Shown here piece by piece: positions 62,479 to 64,000 of a DNA stretch of 64,000 nt; positions within the stretch are counted from its first letter, which is position 1, and the number at the start of each line of letters is the position of its first letter. The notes below the pieces were generated by a model. The model saw only the letters and a program-made list of their open reading frames with translations. It was not told the DNA's origin and made no database searches. This stretch comes from Labilithrix sp. (GTDB lineage Bacteria; Myxococcota_A; Polyangia; Polyangiales; Polyangiaceae), in contig JAHBWD010000018.1 of NCBI GenBank assembly GCA_019637175.1, forward strand, positions 1 to 64,000, given 5' to 3'. A program made the position numbers and the translations under genes.

Positions 62479-62507
62479 CGAGGCATTGTTCCTCGCTCGA
62501 TGTTTTT
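62479..62507 (+). terminator. Probable intrinsic terminator after the DUF4336 gene
   Basis: CGAGG (62479-62483) and CCTCG (62491-62495) form a stem with a 7-base loop, followed 7 bases later by TTTTT (62503-62507). It separates the DUF4336 gene from the antiporter gene. Confidence 0.45.
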
Positions 62508-62547
62508 GAGGCGCGCACCGTTGGAGCTCCAAGTTATTCCTTCGTGA

Positions 62548-64000
62548 ATGGAGAGCGCTCACGCGTTCCTCGCCACCCTCGCCATCGTGCTCGGCGTGGC
62601 GGCGATCACCACCATCGTCTTCCAGCGACTGCGCCAGCCGGTCGTCCTCGGCTACATCATCGCCGGCTTGTTGGTCGGGCCGCACGTTCCGTTGCCGATC
62701 CATGCCGATCCGCAGACGGTCCACACGCTCTCCGAGCTCGGCGTGATCCTCCTCATGTTCGCGATCGGCCTCGAGCTGAACGTCGACAAGCTCGTTCGCG
62801 TCGCTCCCACCGCCGGCGTGATCGCGGTCCTCCAAGTCGCCCTCATGATGGCGGCGGGCTTCGCCGTGGGACGCGCCTTCGATTGGACCGTGCAAGAGAG
62901 CATCTACGCAGGCGGCGCGATCGCGATCTCCAGCACGACGATCATCGCGAAGGTGTTCGACGAGATGAAGGTCGAGGCGAGGCTCCGAGAGATCGTCTAC
63001 GGCGTGCTCATCATCGAAGACATCCTCGCGATCCTCCTGCTCGCGACGATGAGCACCATTTCGAGCGGCAAGGGCCTCGACGCGATGACCCTCGCCACGA
63101 CGACGGGCAAGCTCCTCGCCTTCCTCGTCGGCATGGTCGTCATCGGCTTGCTCGTCGTTCCGCGCCTCATGCGATGGGTCGTTCGTCTCGATCGCCCCGA
63201 GACCACGCTCGTCGCGAGCGTCGGCATCTGCTTCGGCCTCGCGTCCGCGTGCGCCGCGTTCCACTACTCGGTCGCGCTCGGCGCGTTCGTCGCCGGCGTT
63301 CTCATCTCGGAGTCGGGCGAAGGCCACACGGTGGAGCACCTGCTCATCCCCGTGCGCGACATGTTCGCCGCGATCTTCTTCGTGTCGGTCGGCATGCTCA
63401 TCGATCCGAAGCTCGTCGCCGAGAACTGGCTCGCCGTCGTCGTCCTCTCCGTCGTCGTCATCGTCGGCAAGATCCTGGGCGTCGCGCTCGGCGGCGTGGT
63501 GAGCGGCTGCGGCCTGCGCACGTCCGTCCGGGCGGGCATGAGCCTGTCGCAGATCGGCGAGTTCTCCTTCATCATCGTCGGCCTCGGGCTCCAGCTCGGC
63601 GCGACGCGGCCGTTCCTCTATCCCGTCGCGGTCGCGGTGTCGGCGATCACGACGCTCACGACGCCGGCGCTCGTCCGCCGCTCCGACGCGACCGCGCTCG
63701 CGATCGAGCGGCGACTTCCGCGCAACGTCGTCTCGTTCATCACGCTCTACAGCGCGTGGCTCGAGCGTGTGCGCGCGGCGCCGACTTCTTCGACGACGAG
63801 CGCGCGCGTGCGGCGACAGGTCTTGCTCCTCTTGCTCGACGCCGGAGCGATCGTCGGACTGCTGCTCGGCGGCGCGCTCCTCCACAAGCGCGCCGAGGAG
63901 GCGCTGGCGACGCGCTTCGGCGTCGGCGAGGTCGTCTCCCAGGCCATCTTCGTCGGTGGCGCGGCGCTCATCGGGCTGCCCTTTCTGCTCGGCGTCGTGC
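62548..64000 (+). CDS. CPA2-family monovalent cation:proton antiporter (Kef-type), cut at window end
   Basis: The frame opens at ATG 62548 and is still open at base 64000 (484 residues visible). It shows the CPA2 fold: VLGYIIAGLLVGPHV, LGVILLMFAIGLELN, GGAIAISSTTIIAKVFDE, GVLIIEDILAILLLA, ALGAFVAGVLISESG and FFVSVGMLIDP. About twelve membrane helices are visible. Relatives exchange K+ or Na+ for protons; a TrkA-N domain, if any, would lie beyond the window. The helix after residue 415 suggests extra C-terminal membrane segments. Confidence 0.9.
   Translation, partial: MESAHAFLATLAIVLGVAAITTIVFQRLRQPVVLGYIIAGLLVGPHVPLPIHADPQTVHTLSELGVILLMFAIGLELNVDKLVRVAPTAGVIAVLQVALMMAAGFAVGRAFDWTVQESIYAGGAIAISSTTIIAKVFDEMKVEARLREIVYGVLIIEDILAILLLATMSTISSGKGLDAMTLATTTGKLLAFLVGMVVIGLLVVPRLMRWVVRLDRPETTLVASVGICFGLASACAAFHYSVALGAFVAGVLISESGEGHTVEHLLIPVRDMFAAIFFVSVGMLIDPKLVAENWLAVVVLSVVVIVGKILGVALGGVVSGCGLRTSVRAGMSLSQIGEFSFIIVGLGLQLGATRPFLYPVAVAVSAITTLTTPALVRRSDATALAIERRLPRNVVSFITLYSAWLERVRAAPTSSTTSARVRRQVLLLLLDAGAIVGLLLGGALLHKRAEEALATRFGVGEVVSQAIFVGGAALIGLPFLLGVV

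Noticed and set aside
13922..63885. Very long antisense or out-of-frame open stretches (for example opposite 13763-15484, 46272-48503, 51017-54223 and 54262-58245)
   Set aside because: They lie opposite or across well-supported genes and encode Arg/Ala/Gly-rich strings with no family signature. They are side effects of high-GC codon use.

Overview
The window is high-GC (strong G/C third-position bias, GTG and TTG starts, long antisense open frames). It carries many lipoproteins with Cys-rich or Asp/Ser/Ala/Pro-rich linkers, Hanks-type Ser/Thr kinases, PEGA and IgGFc-binding-like proteins, and WYL, TetR, LuxR, MarR and AraC regulators. This points to a chromosome segment of a myxobacterium (Myxococcota, probably Polyangiales-like). 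That assignment is inference from gene content. No rRNA, tRNA, CRISPR array, insertion sequence or prophage was recognised.

Layout. 1-4,000: end of a truncated gene, a Leu/Ile/Val-type binding lipoprotein coupled to a trypsin-like protease, then two Cys-rich lipoproteins. 4,288-8,300: a membrane Ser/Thr kinase, a PEGA/TPR protein behind a LuxR regulator, and a divergent TetR regulator. 8,337-12,423: an esterase-like lipoprotein, a coiled-coil membrane protein, a BON lipoprotein, a small lipoprotein and a sugar-dehydrogenase-like lipoprotein. 12,420-19,761: a VTT membrane protein, a DUF2461 protein, an IgGFc-binding-like lipoprotein, a 683-residue polytopic membrane protein and a Cys-rich lipoprotein. 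19,760-21,410: an orphan reverse transcriptase between two intergenic regions full of inverted repeats. 21,411-31,200: MarR regulator, envelope proteins, fatty-acid desaturase, VOC protein, a GH15 glucoamylase-like enzyme between two WYL-type regulators, and a lipoprotein-TetR pair. 31,203-31,594: a non-coding stretch with three perfect inverted repeats. 31,595-43,327: signalling and metabolic genes (AraC regulator, phosphonoacetaldehyde hydrolase, beta-carbonic anhydrase, M48 protease) and an ECF sigma factor overlapping a 1,159-residue kinase-ATPase. 43,412-50,586: epimerase-like SDR, GuaB1-type GMP reductase/IMPDH, DEDDy exonuclease, aldehyde dehydrogenase, methyltransferase and small membrane proteins. 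50,669-58,293: a class II lanthipeptide locus (precursor plus LanM), then a LamG lipoprotein, a formylglycine-generating enzyme and its probable sulfatase. 58,301-64,000: HtrA protease, BON lipoprotein, MtfA-like peptidase, DUF4336 protein and a CPA2/Kef antiporter cut by the window end.

The strongest discovery candidates are the lanthipeptide locus, which has a 29-residue four-Cys core and a catalytically complete LanM but no visible transporter, and the orphan reverse transcriptase, whose motif B is altered and which sits between structured non-coding DNA. A global feature is that all 13 convergent gene pairs meet with gaps of 15 bp or less, or overlap, so there is essentially no room for intrinsic terminators between them.
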